This document shows, piece by piece, positions 25,901 to 39,312 of a stretch of 64,000 nucleotides of DNA. The notes beneath the pieces are model-generated. The model was not told the DNA's origin, searched no databases, and saw only the letters and a program-made list of their open reading frames with translations. The DNA is from Bryum argenteum. Lineage: Eukaryota; Streptophyta; Bryopsida; Bryales; Bryaceae. The translations under genes and the position numbers were made by a program. Where the stretch lies: positions 5,419,263-5,483,262 of the forward strand of contig CM073330.1 of NCBI GenBank assembly GCA_037043015.1, read 5' to 3'. Position 1 is the stretch's first letter. Every line of letters begins with the position of its first letter.

Positions 25901-26476
25901 ATAATGTATAGATTAAAGTATATAGTATTAGAAAAAAAGTAATACATATCATGCTAATTTATGTGTTGTATACAAAAGTTATGTCAAAAACCTCTGTTCC
26001 AAATATACAGATTCATAATGAACTTTGTGCAATTGCAAGTGATAACGTTGATCAGCCAATGCAATTTTTAAATTGGAGCATTCTTCCAATAGCGATTCTT
26101 TATCACGGTGAGTTCTTTTCAACCTAGATTCCTTGGCTTGTAAATTAGTCCTATCAGCCACTTCGTCAGCAATTTCTTCACCTAGGTCTTCATAAGTATG
26201 GTCTTCACCAGATAGTTTCTTATAAGTATCTTCGGGAGAGGTTTCTTTATTGGCTTCATTTCCATGTTGCAAACTTTTTCTTCTCTCAGCTGCAGTAGCT
26301 GCTCTTTCAGGAGATTTAGGAGCACTGGGTGGCGCTGATTTTTTTGTTGGCAAGGGCGCGGATTTTAGAGGACCAAAACCGGATTGAGACCTTGAAAGTT
26401 TTGCAAATGAAGCTTGTTTCCCACAACAATCACAGTTTGGAGGGTGGTGATTAATTAACATGGGTTTTTGTGCCAT
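22925..26476 (-). CDS. Unrecognised Cys-motif / coiled-coil protein, paralog B
   Basis: This is the head-to-tail paralog of the gene at 17110-20874, with the same five-exon structure. Exons are 26476-25992, 25800-25706, 25485-25388, 24626-24450 and 24295-22925, giving 741 residues. It shares the N-terminal CDCCGKQASF motif, the RRKSLQHG segment, the HRDKESLLEEC and YHLQLHKVH segments at the end of exon 1, the ETRRLQKMVRRLR helix in exon 4 and IIKKNIEEVLGHLE near the C-terminus. The C-terminal low-complexity part is Ala-rich here (AAAAAKAA-type), while paralog A is richer in Glu/Arg. The intron after exon 2 appears to use a GC donor (TTAG/GCAGGT): splicing at the nearby GT would bring in a stop at once. 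The function is unknown. Strong divergence with retained exon phases suggests that both copies are under selection. Confidence 0.85.
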
Positions 26477-29223
26477 TGTTGATTAAATTGAATATACTTT
26501 TACATTTTTCTCAAGTTTATATGTTTTCTCTACTTATTGACTAATACTTTGATTTCTATTCAAATTTTCCTGTCAACTTGGAATTTATCAAAGAAATTGG
26601 TTGTTTCTTTGAGCTCAAAAAGATAAGCACATTTGCACTTTTTTCGAGTTTTTATTGGCTATATAGTGTCAATAATATAATGAAGAAGGAAACTGTAGTC
26701 CTCATATAAATATAATCCAACATTGCATATACAACATTTGTATATTAAGGAAGATTGTATTTTTGGTTTCTCTTATATGCATCTATTTAATGATGTGTTG
26801 TAGTGCCCTTTACAACTTCGTGTTGTAAGAATTATTGTTGAAACAAAATCAAGCTTCGTTGATACTCATCTAACAAAAATCTCATTTGTACTCAATGCAC
26901 TTTACTCGTTGGAAAGGATGAAATAGGAAGCCCTTCAATTATTTTCTAGCATTATATAACAATCATGGGAAGACATAAAGTTTAACTACCAATGAAGTTG
27001 AAAAATCAGACATCATAACTTCTATATCACAAATGTAGTTTATCAAATCCTTCTCTAGCTTATGAAGTAGATTGATATAATGTGTAAGGACATAACACTT
27101 ATAAATTAGCACCATGAATAAAAAGGAAGAATAGTTAGACATGGTATATCTAGATTTAAACTATGATAAAAAATATTAGTTCGTAAAATTGATATAAGCT
27201 CTAAATACTAGTTCATCAAAATTGAAGTGCTAATCCTAAACACCATATACTTTAATATCTAAAAAAACTAAAACTAGAATGTAAAATTCAATGATGTCAA
27301 GTTTGTAAATGTTTGTGTTAAGGTTTATCATCATTTAGACTTGGTTCCATAAATCTTTTTGTCTACATATGTGTTAATTTTAACCACTAATATAAAAACA
27401 ATGTATTTTTGAAAACCTTTCATACTTTGTCTTTTAATATCTTAGAGGAGGTAACTGCGTGTATCTAGTATGATCTTATGTGGTTTAGTACATCCTCTTC
27501 AAGTCTTTTTCTCATTTACTATGTGAATATGAATAACTTAAGAATATGAATTACTTAACCCCTGAACAACCACGTTCACCAATTTGAATGTTTTGCTATT
27601 TTGGACAGCTCAATTGAAGGTATTAGAATAAATTTTTTTGCCTAATATTATTATTGTGTGTTCCCGATACCACAAGGTGTATATGGCAAAAATTGCAAAG
27701 TCAGACTCCACTTTTTGAGTTTTTTAACACAAACTTCAGTTTCAGCCTAGGGCAAGCACGTATATTTCTTACTCTTTAACTTTTTGTTAGGATTTGTTTT
27801 TTGGAATCTTTTTTTGACTAATTTCCAAGTGACCAAAGTTGAAACTTTTACCAATTTTACAAGGGCAGCTTTCAAAAATTTCAATCACTAGTTTTAAAGT
27901 TATCACTTATTATATTCTATTTCTTCTTTCAAAATATATTAAAATTCAAACTTTAAGATTATATTCCTTTTTTTCTTCTTAAAATTCACAAACTTATGAA
28001 GGTACCTACTGAGCGTTCTCTTTTTTTCCAAACCAAATACAATCAACCTGTAGGTCTTACCAAATCTTTATTTTTGACCTTCCTCTACAAAATATATTGC
28101 ATGAAGATCCAAAAAGCCAAATCAATGTACAAAATTCTGCATGAGCCTGCCCAACTTAGTTATCAACATGAGAAAAATATGAAGAAAATGTAGGAGGTAC
28201 TGATCATCAAGATTTCAAGATTTCCCTCCGCACAAAGCAGAATGTGTTAGCCGATAAAAAATTTGTATCAACTTTAAATGTTATGATCTTACAAATGGCA
28301 AAGATCCAATGGTTGATATTTTACCCATCACCTCCAATGGTAGTTCTCTTCAAGATTTTACAACTGAAACTTTCAAAAAAGTGTGAAGGATTTTCTCGCA
28401 ACCCAAAGTTTATAAGATGGTATAAAATTGTTGTTTTGGAAATTGGAGTTTCCAAAACACCATGGTCGTTATAGGGGTTATGGTACATTTCTCATCACTT
28501 CAGATCGATCTACACATTCATGGTGTCGAAGTGACATTTTGGATAACATACTCAAATTTTGAAAAGCTATAACATTTTATTTTTTTTACAGTTTTTTTAA
28601 AACTTGGTCCAAAATCAAGTCTATTTATACAAAAACCTCCAAAACCAACCTGTACGACATGACCTTACGGTATGCAACTTTTGTTTTAGGCTTTTCAAAC
28701 ATGAGACATGTTTCACCATTGCAAATCTATCATATGTAAGCAAAATTAAATTTTCATACATATGGTCTTAAGAAAGACTTTTAAAAAACTGGTAAAAGAA
28801 TTTAGATTCAAATAATTATGGTATTGGATCTGCAATGATGTTCCTATTCTAAAAAAACTGAAAGATTCAAAACTGATGCAAACGACAGGCGACGTGGTGG
28901 GGCTATCAACACCTACAGACAACGACCGACGCTACTTCGTCCGTCCCCGATCCAGCTTCGTTCGCCCAAACCTCAACAAAGCATCACTTCTCGTTCGTCG
29001 GTCAAAGAGAAGGCGGGCAACAATGCCGTCGTCTTCTCAGCTTCAGAAAGGAATTTCGATACTGAGTTCCCCAGAATTCCCCAGAATTATGTCGGTCACT
29101 GAATGACTCCCCATCACTCTCGAAAAAAATCCCCTGCTCAAAAATTTTCAGCTGATTCACTTTGATCCACACGAACTTCGGGTTTTCTTGCGAATTTGAG
29201 GCTTGTTTTGTATACAATCAGCG
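26477..29223. other. Intergenic region and NAPRT 5' flank with repeat fragments
   Basis: AT-rich up to about 28870. About 27590-27900 matches 62630-62940 (same orientation, diverged). About 28480-28870 resembles the arms of the element at 8828-11885. From about 28870 the base composition becomes GC-richer and probably holds the NAPRT promoter and 5' UTR; a 76-codon open frame at 28876-29106 lies there, without recognisable similarity. Confidence 0.5.
27590..27900 (+). repeat. Dispersed repeat, copy 1
   Basis: Shares a series of collinear blocks with 62630-62940, including gcctaatatt, ttgcaaagtc and an acaagggc(a/g)g block followed by ctttcaaa-like sequence. No terminal repeats are evident, so the class is unknown. 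Confidence 0.5.
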
Positions 29224-32200
29224 ATGGAGGTAAAGAGCCAGGCCGATGGCGACGCTCCATTGAGTCCTCCGACGAATCCCATGGTGACGCCGCTGTTGAC
29301 GGACATGTACCAAATCTCCATGGCCTACGCTTACTGGAAAGCTGGCAAGCACAACGATCCCGCAGTGTATGTCTCTCTACGCAGTAATTCGCCGTTCTTC
29401 TGGGTTTTGGGCTTTATCACTCTTTTTATCCAGAGAGCCCTTTCTCATTCTCATGGCTATAATTGCAATGCTTGACTAAATTACACCACTACTCAAAGTA
29501 TAATTGCAGTTCGCTTCATGTAATCGAGATTCTTGTTGTATTTTGTGCTCGGGGCTTGCAATTTGTGAGACACTTACGGAATCGGGCTTCCATTCTTGAT
29601 TCATTCATTGTGGATCACATTATTCACCATATGAGTAGCTTTCATTTTCGCAAAATTCCATGTAGTTGAGACAAACCCTGACTGAATTTGCACAACAAGC
29701 CAGCAGTGTACGTCCCTCCCTTTCAACTTGCATCACCCTGGGTTTTGGTTTTAATTAGTTCTTTATTAATAAGAATCTTGGATCCCGTATAGACAATGAA
29801 GCTCTTGCTCGTTCATTCTCCTGAGCTTTTTGGTCTTATCTTAAGAATGTAATCAATTTAAGTGTAATCACAGTTGACTTCTAGAGTTTGTGATTCTTGT
29901 TGTAGTTTGGCTTTGGAGCTTGCAGTTTGTGCCTTTCTGCGGGAGACACTGTGGTTTATGCAATTGGACTATTCTTGATGGATTCGAGTGATGTATCGAT
30001 CACGTGATGATAAGCTTTCATTCTTGCAATAATGTATGCAGGATTTTCAAACCCTGGCTGCATTTACATTTAGGTCTATTCCGGTGATCCAGCCTTGATT
30101 CTTTTTGTGTTGATGGCTAATGAGTGGAGTTGTGTCTCATGCTGGCTCGCAGCTTTGATTTGCTGTTCCGGAAGAATCCGTTCGGGGGAGAGTACACAGT
30201 GTTCGCAGGTCTCGAAGAATGTGTTCGCTTCGCTGCCAATTTCAAATTCAAGGATGATGATATCGAGTATCTTCGGACTATCATGCCCCCCACTTGTGAG
30301 GTCAGCATCGCTTATAGTGCTCAATGAATTAAACCCCTCATTATACAGTGAGCATTTTACCATTTGCATCTTAGCTCTTTTAAGAGTCTCAAATGGCTAT
30401 GTCGATGAATGACATCGGTCATTTTGATAATTGATTTTTATTTGTAATTTTCAGGATGAATTTTACGTTTTTCTGAAGACCGTGGATTGCTCTGGAATCG
30501 AAATATATGCCATGCCAGAAGGCTCTGTGGTGTTCCCTCGCATCCCATTGATACGCGTTGAAGGACCCCTCTTAGTAAGCTTCTCTACCAATCTAACATC
30601 TATAGTGGAAATGAATTTTTCAGGAGGCTTTAACAAAATAGACCAGTCATCATGGCCTGACATAGCTTTTGTAAGTACTGCGTGCTTGCTTCTATAGCTG
30701 AAATAAGTTATTCATGAAGCTTTTTGGATGTACCATCAGAGAATAGAATATATAGCTCGCAATTTTGAATGATCAGTTTCGGTGAACCATTTTAACATTC
30801 TTCGTTGCTGGGTATGCTTGTTGGTTGAGTTGATTTTTGATAGGAGGTGGTGCAATTTAAATGTGTCGGTGTAGTAGTTTAAAATGTGTCGGTGAAGTAG
30901 TAGTTTAAAATGTGGGCTTCATTCGGGGTTGCAGATAGCACAATTGCTGGAAACCACATTTTTGACATTAGTGAACTACGCCTCGTTGGTAGCCACCAAC
31001 GCTGCTAGGCATCGCCGTGTTGCTGGGAAGGAGAAAGTGCTCCTTGAATTCGGCTTGAGACGAGCACAGGCGAGTGTCTCCTCTTTTCTTTTTTTTTTTA
31101 ATTTCTTTTTTCGCTCTGTGAAAACAACTTTGTTTGGTGGTATGCAAAGTCTCAAATGCCAAATCAGCCTGATTATCTGATAATGTGTGGCCCGAAGAAC
31201 TCATGAATCAGATGTTCGTGCAGGGCCCAGATGGAGGAGTGAGTGCATCGAAGTATTGCTACTTGGGAGGCTTCGATGCTACCAGGTGAGCTTGAAATAA
31301 CTCACTCAGATCTTCGGACTTTATTCTGACAAATATTCTCAACATTCTATACACTTAAGCTGATACATTTTGTTACTTTCCATATCATGAATGATTTTAC
31401 AAGTTTTCTAACATAGAAAAGCCTCAGGAAAAAATCTAACATTTATTTTGACACTCTTTCCTTTATGAGCACATTTTGGACATAAAGTGCTTGTCATGAT
31501 AGTTAAGCATGAACTTATAACTGCACTTTCAGTCTCTAGTATGAAGTCTTTCATGGTGCGAGGTTGTTGTTGTTGTTGTAGTAATGTCGATGCAGGTCGA
31601 AGGTTCGGAATTCCTGTTCGAGGAACTCACTCTCATGCCTTTGTCAGCTCGTTCATGGTATAACACCGAACCATTCCTTCCCTTTTTCATGTTGGATCAT
31701 TCAGTAATAAAGATGATTTCATGTCTGTATGATCTGTTTCAGGATTCTAATGAAATTACGGAGAGGTTCCTGGCATATGCAAAAGGCGGTAGCAAATGTG
31801 ACGACTTCGTTCATTTGACTCAATCGTGCCTCCGCCGCATGCAGGTAGTTGCTTAAACCTCTCACTTGATATTGTTTCATATTCCTATTTGTTGTCTCAT
31901 GTCGGACTTTATTTTTTTGATGCAGGAAGCGCCTGCATTGCGTGATTATTTTCATGAGACTAATCATAGTGAGCTAGCAGCTTTCACCTCGTATGCACTT
32001 GCGTTCCCTACAGCATTTCAAGCCCTTGTGGATACCTACGATGTATGTATCTCTCCCATCTCCTTCAATTGCCACTATTGTTTCTCATATGTGGAGAGTT
32101 TCATCAGGGTTCAGACTCTTGTAAGGGGATGTTATATATGATTTATGAGTTCGTCGTTACATGAATCATGAATAAGATTCTTTGCATGCACCTCACTTGG

Positions 32201-35116
32201 TGATATCATATGTCCTAAGTGGAGTGAGATTGGTGCTAAATCTTGACCATTCTTGCCATAAGCTACATATTTCCTCTTTTTCTGATCACTATTTTAAGCT
32301 ACCATCTGTATTCCTTTTGTATTAGTTTCCTTTCTCTACTTACTTCAGAAGCCACCATCTTTACTGTGCCATTTTCTGCATCAAATTAACAATAGGTAAC
32401 GGAATTGAGGCTTATGGCGTTGTCTGAGTCTTGGATTATTGGATATATCACTGCTTTTTTTATGGGGGAGCTATAGTCAATTGAAATGGTTTCGATTTTG
32501 CAGGTGATAAGGAGCGGGATACCCAATTTCTGTGCAGTTGCACTGGCACTTCATGAACTCGGGTATGCATTGTCGATGATATTTCTCAATCATGAAATTT
32601 GTAGCTCAAACACTTATGGCCTCTTTTTATAATGTGCAGGTACAAAGCCCTTGGTATCAGACTGGACTCTGGCGATTTATCATACTTCTCCTTTCAAGCA
32701 CGCGATTTTTTTCGGGCTGTGGAGAAAGAGTTCAATGTTCCTGGGTTTGGGAACCTCGTCATTGTCGCCAGCAATGACATCAACGAAGAAACCCTTGATG
32801 CTCTAAACAAACAGGTCTACCTTCAACCTCAGCCTCTTTACAAGCATATTTCTTTCACCTCAATGCCCCAAATTTTAGACACCTCGTGATAGGTCTCTCT
32901 TATATCATCGAAGTCCATTTACTTCTGTTGATTTTAACGCCACTAACCTGCTCGTTTACTACACTGATTTGGTACCACACTAATTGCTGATTTAGTTCCT
33001 GACTTATCTTACATTTGTAATCTAATTTTCCGAGTACAGAGAGAAGATGTTACCCTGAAACCAAGGGTAAGATATCAATAAAAATCCAAAAAATGCATCG
33101 TCATCTCAAACTAGTCTTAGAACTGATGGTTTCAAAAGTCTTCAAAATAACAGATATGACAACTTACTATGTTCACAAAGGTATCGCTTATGGGTGTCCT
33201 TGCTGTTGATGCAATCCCTCCACCTTGTTGTAATAGATTTCCAAGTTGAGTGAGTGTACCTTACGAGTTGGTTTTTGAATAATATAACGGAGTATTCTCT
33301 ACTACAGTATGCTAGCAATCGGTTTGTCTACTTGCTCATTAAATTTAAGTTTCTATTAAAATTGTAGAGTGCTATGGGGTGTATTCTCTACCATAGCAAC
33401 TGGTTTGTTTACCTGCTCATTGAACTTGAGCTTCTAATAGAAGTTTAAAGTGCTTTGGGGTGTATTCTCTTTCAGACTAATTAAGTATGTTGGCATCTGG
33501 TTTGTACTCCTGCTCATCAAATCAGAAGGCTGATAAAACTTGTGTGATGGCAGGGTCATGAGATAGATGCATTCGGGATAGGCACAAATCTAGTGACCTG
33601 CTTCTCACAGCCGGCGCTTGGTTGTGTGTACAAGTTGGTGGAAATCAGCGGGCAACCACGTATCAAGCTCTCGGAAGATGTGACCAAGGTATGAAACTGC
33701 ACTCTCTTTACATGATTCTCTTTGAGCTCCATTTCTAAACATGTGTTTGTGGCAGGTCACCATCCCCTGCAAGAAGCAAGCGTTTCGGTTGTATGGACGA
33801 GAGGGAGTAGCACTAGTGGATCTTTTACTCGGCGAAACCGAACCGTATCCCAAGGTCTCCCTTACTCTCCAAGCATCCTATTTAGAACGTATTTCTTTGT
33901 ATAATCAGTAAAAGCAATCGGAACATCAGTAAGAGACCTCATAGCACTCATTGATCATTAATCATTTATGAATCATAAAAGTTTCAAGCATAGGATACCT
34001 TCTTAACCTCTAGATGCAAAATTGCCTAAACTACGAATAATTACCTTCTACTCCAGGCTTATGAAAACGTAATCTAATCATGATTTAGAAGATTTAACTG
34101 TATGATCCTCAAGTTGGCTTGACATTTTATTTACAATATTGAACTGTTGAATTTTCTTCATTTGTGAGATCATAATGGTCAACCGTTGACTGAATTCTTT
34201 CTGCGATTCTTTTCTTGCGGGAACCCCATAAAGCCATTTCGGCTTTCTTGAATCTTTAGGGGTTAACTCTTCCCTTCTGAACTTCCATCACTTACTCAAA
34301 CGCCTCTGTTGAAACTGATGGAAATTCAACTGGCAATCTGGGGTCTGTTTGCTTCTGTTTAATCGATTCATTACATTTTGAAGAAATCAATTGTTGCAGA
34401 TATAAGGTAGAAGTTCTATGTATCGGTAGACTGACGATTATGATTCACTGTTACTAATTCCATTTGCTAATTTCCACTGTCAGTGTTATTACTCTTCGGT
34501 TTGTTAAATTGATGAGTGAAATTTTTGTCACTGACTTTGTGCAGGCTGGTGAACGGATTCTGTGCCGACATCCTTTCAGCGAGTCAAAACGAGCTTACGT
34601 TGTGCCATCTCGTGTTGAGGCTCTTTACAAGTGCTACTGGAGTGGAAAATCTGGTAAACTGTTCAAACAGCACATGCTAACAATCTCATTCTCGTTTCTA
34701 AGTGTCAATCCTTACAACGGAGAAGAGTCAGAGAGTGCTAAAGGTGGTACCGCTTTGTTGATTCAGGAGAAAGAGAGCCACTACCTTCCTTGTTACAGCT
34801 TCGAAAACATTGTGCTGAACAATTGGCTGCCATGCGTACTGACCACATGCGAGCCCTCAATCCCACTCCTTACAAGGTTCTTATTCTCACTTAAATTTGC
34901 TTCTATTAGGCTTCTGAATGTGAGTGGCGCCCTTCTCATGAGGCCCTGCCACTCAAAGTGTATGTATTTGTCAGGGAGTGGATGCACTTCACGAGTACAT
35001 GGCTTTGATATTTGGTCTTTTGATTATTGGGTTGGCAGGTGAGTGTGAGTGGCAAGCTCTACGACTTTATTCACTTCTTGTGGCTAAACGAAGCTCCTGT
35101 CGGTGAGTTACAGTAG
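29224..35116 (+). CDS. NAPRT: Nicotinate phosphoribosyltransferase
   Basis: It converts nicotinate and PRPP to nicotinate mononucleotide, the first step of the Preiss-Handler salvage route to NAD. Fifteen exons join in frame: 29224-29366, 30153-30300, 30455-30574, 30935-31069, 31224-31285, 31582-31657, 31743-31844, 31926-32042, 32504-32562, 32640-32814, 33554-33688, 33756-33854, 34545-34653, 34767-34876 and 35039-35116, giving 555 residues, the usual plant length. Diagnostic segments are [15 protein letters not shown] near the start, [32 protein letters not shown] (with the active-site His), [14 protein letters not shown] and [14 protein letters not shown] followed by [13 protein letters not shown] (phosphate/ribose binding). 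No targeting peptide is obvious, so the protein is probably cytosolic. Intron 4 starts with GC (CAG/GCGAGT), a rare but known donor type. The start codon matches the family N-terminus. Confidence 0.97.
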
Positions 35117-36546
35117 AGCAACGATGTCACCATTGCTACTCTTTGAGAAGGGTCTTACCTTTATTCTTTTATAAGCAGCGTAGTTAGCACAGAAATAGGA
35201 ATAAGACAGAACTGATTTATGGCACTAGTATATGTTTTCAAGTGTTATGTTTCACTCAAGTGAAGGTATGTACAGCCTGAAGACTTAAATTGGTTCCCAT
35301 TGAGCATGATTGTCATTGGTGAGACCTCTGCATTTTGGGACGGATGCCAGCTTGAATGGACACGAGTAAATTGTGTTTGATTATGGGTAATCAATCATGT
35401 GTATGTTGGTTATAAGTGCTTGAAAATGGAGTGGTATCAATAATGTAGCTCTAAGCTTCTTCACCTGTATGTATGTATATAGTGAACATTATAGGGTGTC
35501 AATTTAGGGCACCATTTTCGAAACACCTATGAGGCCATCTTCAAAAATTCATAGCAAGTTGTAGAAAAGTCCAAATTTGATGAATCCGTTTGGACTATCC
35601 TTCGACTTACTTAACCTGTGCACAAAAATTGCTTATATTGACTATAAACTTTCGATGCTAAAATCTGAGCGGTTATTGAGCAATCTCATGTGTGGAGTGT
35701 TTAGTGTTCGAGCATGTAAAGGTAATGATGTGGCAAACTCTGCCCTACCCATGAATGGATGTGTAGATGTGGGTAGACGTGAGAGTTTATCTAACCTGTG
35801 AGAGTTTATCCAAGCTATAAAATCTCATAAATAACAACATCTGGTTGTCAAACTTATCTATTACTCACAGTAATAAGAAGCAAGTAAAGAATGCAACCGC
35901 CAACTTCTATCATCTTGATTTATTAAAATACAAAACATCTATGGTCCGGAATTCTTAAAACAATAAATTACATGAAGAGATACAAGAACTTTTGCTTCCT
36001 TATTTGTCATAGTAAGTCCAAAAACATTTAAGAACTCTACCACCAAAGTACATCACTTTCAAGTGTTAAAAAGAAAAAAACATTGTTCCATATTTTAGTT
36101 TAGAAAATTGTACAAGTCCCATTTGCCAAAGACATGGGCCCCTACCTTACCTTAATGCGAAAAAGGGAATGGGTTCTAGCAAAAGCCTGTCGAAGCCTCA
36201 GCTTTCGTATCAACGAAGCGCGATTCCGTGGGGAAGGTTTTCCAACTACCATTCTTTTCGATGAAAAAAATAGAAAATCACGGTCGCTTCCATCCACTTT
36301 CCATTATCTTTTCACTCATCGCCCCGCGAAAACGAGCAAGAAGAGAGGCCTCATCTCTCTCATCAATCATCACTCAAGCTTCTCATGCTCCAATACTACT
36401 GTATCTCAGCTTCCACAAGTCCCATTACTTCGAAATTCTTTTCACTGAATCCTCATCTGACTGAACAAGGGTCAGTGCGGCATGTAGCAATAGGAACATG
36501 TCGCGTCTGTTGAGAATGACCGTGTATTAAAAAGCTTGTGACGAAG
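35117..36546. other. Intergenic region
   Basis: Holds the NAPRT 3' end and the upstream region of the SRPBCC gene. About 35485-35660 is a diverged copy of the dispersed repeat also found at 40480-40730 and 44930-45230. No other gene is seen. Confidence 0.5.
35485..35660 (-). repeat. Dispersed repeat fragment (family with 40480-40730 and 44930-45230)
   Basis: Shares ordered blocks with 40540-40690: gggcaccatttt/c, gaacacctat, ttgtagaa(a/g)agtcca and gcacaaaaattg. The copy at 44930-45230 is in the opposite orientation. Confidence 0.6.
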
Positions 36547-38905
36547 ATGGCAGCCTTCGGAGGAGGCGCTCACGTAACTCTTCTGCACAGAAATTCTTCG
36601 CGACTTACCTCAGCTTGCCCCAAGCAGAATCTAGTGCAGAAGCAAAATATTGATAGCCCCGCTGCTTTTCCCAATTTGAGATTGCTTAGGTTACGGACTA
36701 CTCCAGGGGCACAATGGAAGCAATTGAAGGCGTCTCTCCATGAAGGTACTGGACATTCTCTCTTTATTGGACAGAAATTTCTTGAAACCCGGATAATCTT
36801 CTTTGTAAATGTGGGGTGGCACAATTGAGATTCTTTCTTTATTGCAGTAATTAAGTTCTGGAAACTCCGAAGTAGGGGTTTGAATCTTATCGTAAGTGTG
36901 GGGGGTGGAAGCAGAAGTGTCTGTGAATGGGGAGGAGGAGGTGGAGGCGCCAGCCAATGCATTGGAGTTTACTCATAAAGTTTCGCTCGACGTATTAGCC
37001 CCACTGGATTTAGTGTGGGCGTTTTGGACCGACATCAAGAGCGCGCCTCTCTGGTCAGTCATCCTACTCTAACTCAATGAGATTCTTTCCTTGCCCGGCT
37101 CCGCATGAAATTGAAAGCGTAGAAAACCGTTTCTGGATCATAGCAAGAAGCTATACATTATCCAGATGTTTGATGATAATATAGTCCATGTTGAGCTGCC
37201 TCCGTAGACTTTCTTGCTGCAACTAGGGTTTTAGGCAACGAGGTTTTTGCCATTTTTGTGAGGTGAGCATTTGAGCATGTTTCGTTTTCTTACAGGGTAA
37301 CCTGCTCAATAATGGCTCAAATCTCAGCATCTGTAGTGGAATTAGACAACAATTTGTGTGCACGGACAAAAATTGGACATACTGGAATCATCTTTGAACT
37401 CTTCTAGAACTTGTCAGTGTGCCCTAGACTGCTCTATCGTTTGACTTGCAATACTGGACGGATGTGGCAGGATGCGGTGGATTGATCGAGTAGACTTCTT
37501 AGACGATGACGAAGGAATCACCGACAATACGGACCTGCCACCCGGACTCAGTCGACTCTCGCGTTGGATTTGCAGCACTATCGGATTCGAGGTGGGTAAT
37601 CTCACAACGGGGTGAAGAATAGGGACCTTCAAAAATTGTTCTGCTTAGCAACACACTGTACTCTCTTTATACGATGTCATGTTTTTTAAAGAATGTTAAG
37701 TTAGGAGGCTCAATAACAGCTCGAAACTCATTCAGGAACTATCAATTGTGCGAAGTATCACACATTGGACATCACTAACTTTGGAATTATCTTAAGTTGG
37801 TTATGAATTTTGAAATTAGAACCCAGAGGTGCGCCTAAAATTGATCAGCCTCAGATTCATAGTTGGAAGGGACAATGAATCTCCTAGTGAGCGGTTTTTG
37901 CCATTCTTCCTGCTTTACAGGCTTCAATCCTCGACATTGAGCTATGAAAGCACCGTACTGGCTATGGACAAGTAGTATCAGATTTTAAGTATGAGTAAGT
38001 TAGGAAGTTATGGGTGGAAAATGGAAGTAGACACTGCGAGGTCTTTTGTAAAGAAACTGCAGAGAAGGGTACATATATACATACGAATGGGTGTTGATGA
38101 TGTTGCAGTGGGTGTGTGTGGAGGAAAGGTCATGTGGGTGGCGAGAGTAGAGCATGTGGAGTCCAATCGACCAGTGCGAGTCTTGAGGTGGGCAACTGTG
38201 GAAGGCCTTCGAAGCCGCGGTGAAGTCACCTTCAAAGAGAATACCTCCAACGGAACTACTGTCGAGCTCTCGGTACGTACCTCCTCTTTTTCTCAACAGT
38301 AACAATCCGAAAGCAGCAAGTCATTAGTAGAGAACGAAATCAAAAGGATGCGGCTCTCTTTAAAATTCATATCGTCTTCACTATTACATTGTTAACCTTC
38401 ACTTTATGCAAAGAGGTTTTAGTAAAGCGAATTCAGCTCTTTGAAGCCTTGGATTGGATTGGATTGGATCGTTGTAACAATTTTTTGGTGACTTGCAGAT
38501 ATCACACTCGTTGCCTGCAGCTCTTGGTCGAGTCATGCAATCAAGCGCTCTCAAGGGCTTGGTCCAGGTGAACCTTCATCAATGCTCCCACTCTAGTGTT
38601 GGATTCTACCTTTTCTTGCATTCTGACACTTTTGGAATCGAAATATTGCATTGCAGGCCACTTTGCAAAGCGATTTGGAGTGCTTTCAAAAGGTATGTCG
38701 TCCATTCTTGATAGCTTTCACCACATATACTTCAAGAGATTTTTGCAGTATTCTTATGATGCATTCTTTTGTTTTGTTATGGTTGCAGTATGCTGCAGAA
38801 GCCATGAATCATCAACAGCTTGATGGCGAGAAAGATGATATTTCGGAACGGAAGGGCTCATTGACTATCATGACAGATTGCAGCCATGAACCAACACAAA
38901 TGTAA
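36547..38905 (+). CDS. Chloroplast SRPBCC (polyketide cyclase/dehydrase, lipid transport-like) protein
   Basis: Seven exons join in frame: 36547-36745, 36915-37053, 37471-37591, 38129-38272, 38499-38567, 38657-38692 and 38789-38905, giving 274 residues. Residues 1 to about 65 are rich in Ser, Leu, Arg and Asn with few acids, as in a chloroplast transit peptide. The rest matches the plant SRPBCC/START-like family resembling Arabidopsis At1g02470/At1g02475: a VSLDVLAPLDLVWAFW strand-helix start, MRWIDRVDF, WVARVEH, LRWATVEGLRSRGEVTF, and a final helix with PAALGRVM, DLECFQKYAAEAM. Such folds bind hydrophobic ligands in a central cavity, and members of this family have no firmly assigned ligand. 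The acidic C-terminal extension (about 35 residues) is not typical. The exon 4 acceptor (AAAG/GTC) was chosen because it keeps the family reading frame. The name from memory is from the family level, not a direct match. Confidence 0.85.
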
Positions 38906-39096
38906 AAAATCATTCGAAGTAAAGCATCCATAGCTACTACCCCTAGCTACTTAGTGTATTGTAAAGCATCCATTCTACTGATTTTGTGGTGTAATCGGCT
39001 GTAGTTTACCAATTTTGAGTTTTAAGGGTTCTCAACAATTTCTTCATATGATAGTAGTCACTTTTTGAGTTACAGAATCTTAGAGCTAAGTTTGTT

Positions 39097-39312
39097 TTAA
39101 CCCCTAAAGGTCTGAGCGTGCCGTGGCGACCAGTAGAATACGGTGTATTTTGGTTGTATTTGGAGTGAATGCACACCTTTAACCCTTAAAAGTCCCTTGG
39201 GGATAGTATGTACGCTGTCGTATAATTAGGATTTGTGCATTCACTCCAAATACAACCAAAATACACCGTATTCTACTGGTCGCCACGGCACGCTCAGACC
39301 TTTAGGGGTTAA
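39097..39312. repeat. TTAA-bounded perfect inverted repeat A-A' (piggyBac-like MITE)
   Basis: TTAA at 39097-39100, arm A 39101-39174 (74 bp, begins CCCCTAAAGGTCTGAGCGTG), loop 39175-39234, arm A' 39235-39308, TTAA at 39309-39312. Comparing the two arms base by base I find no mismatch. TTAA target sites and termini beginning CCC(C)TAA are typical of the piggyBac superfamily. There is no coding capacity. The loop contains arm B of a second inverted repeat. Confidence 0.85.

Noticed and set aside
28876-29106. 76-codon frame upstream of NAPRT as a gene
   Set aside because: No similarity recognised; more likely NAPRT 5' UTR or promoter sequence.
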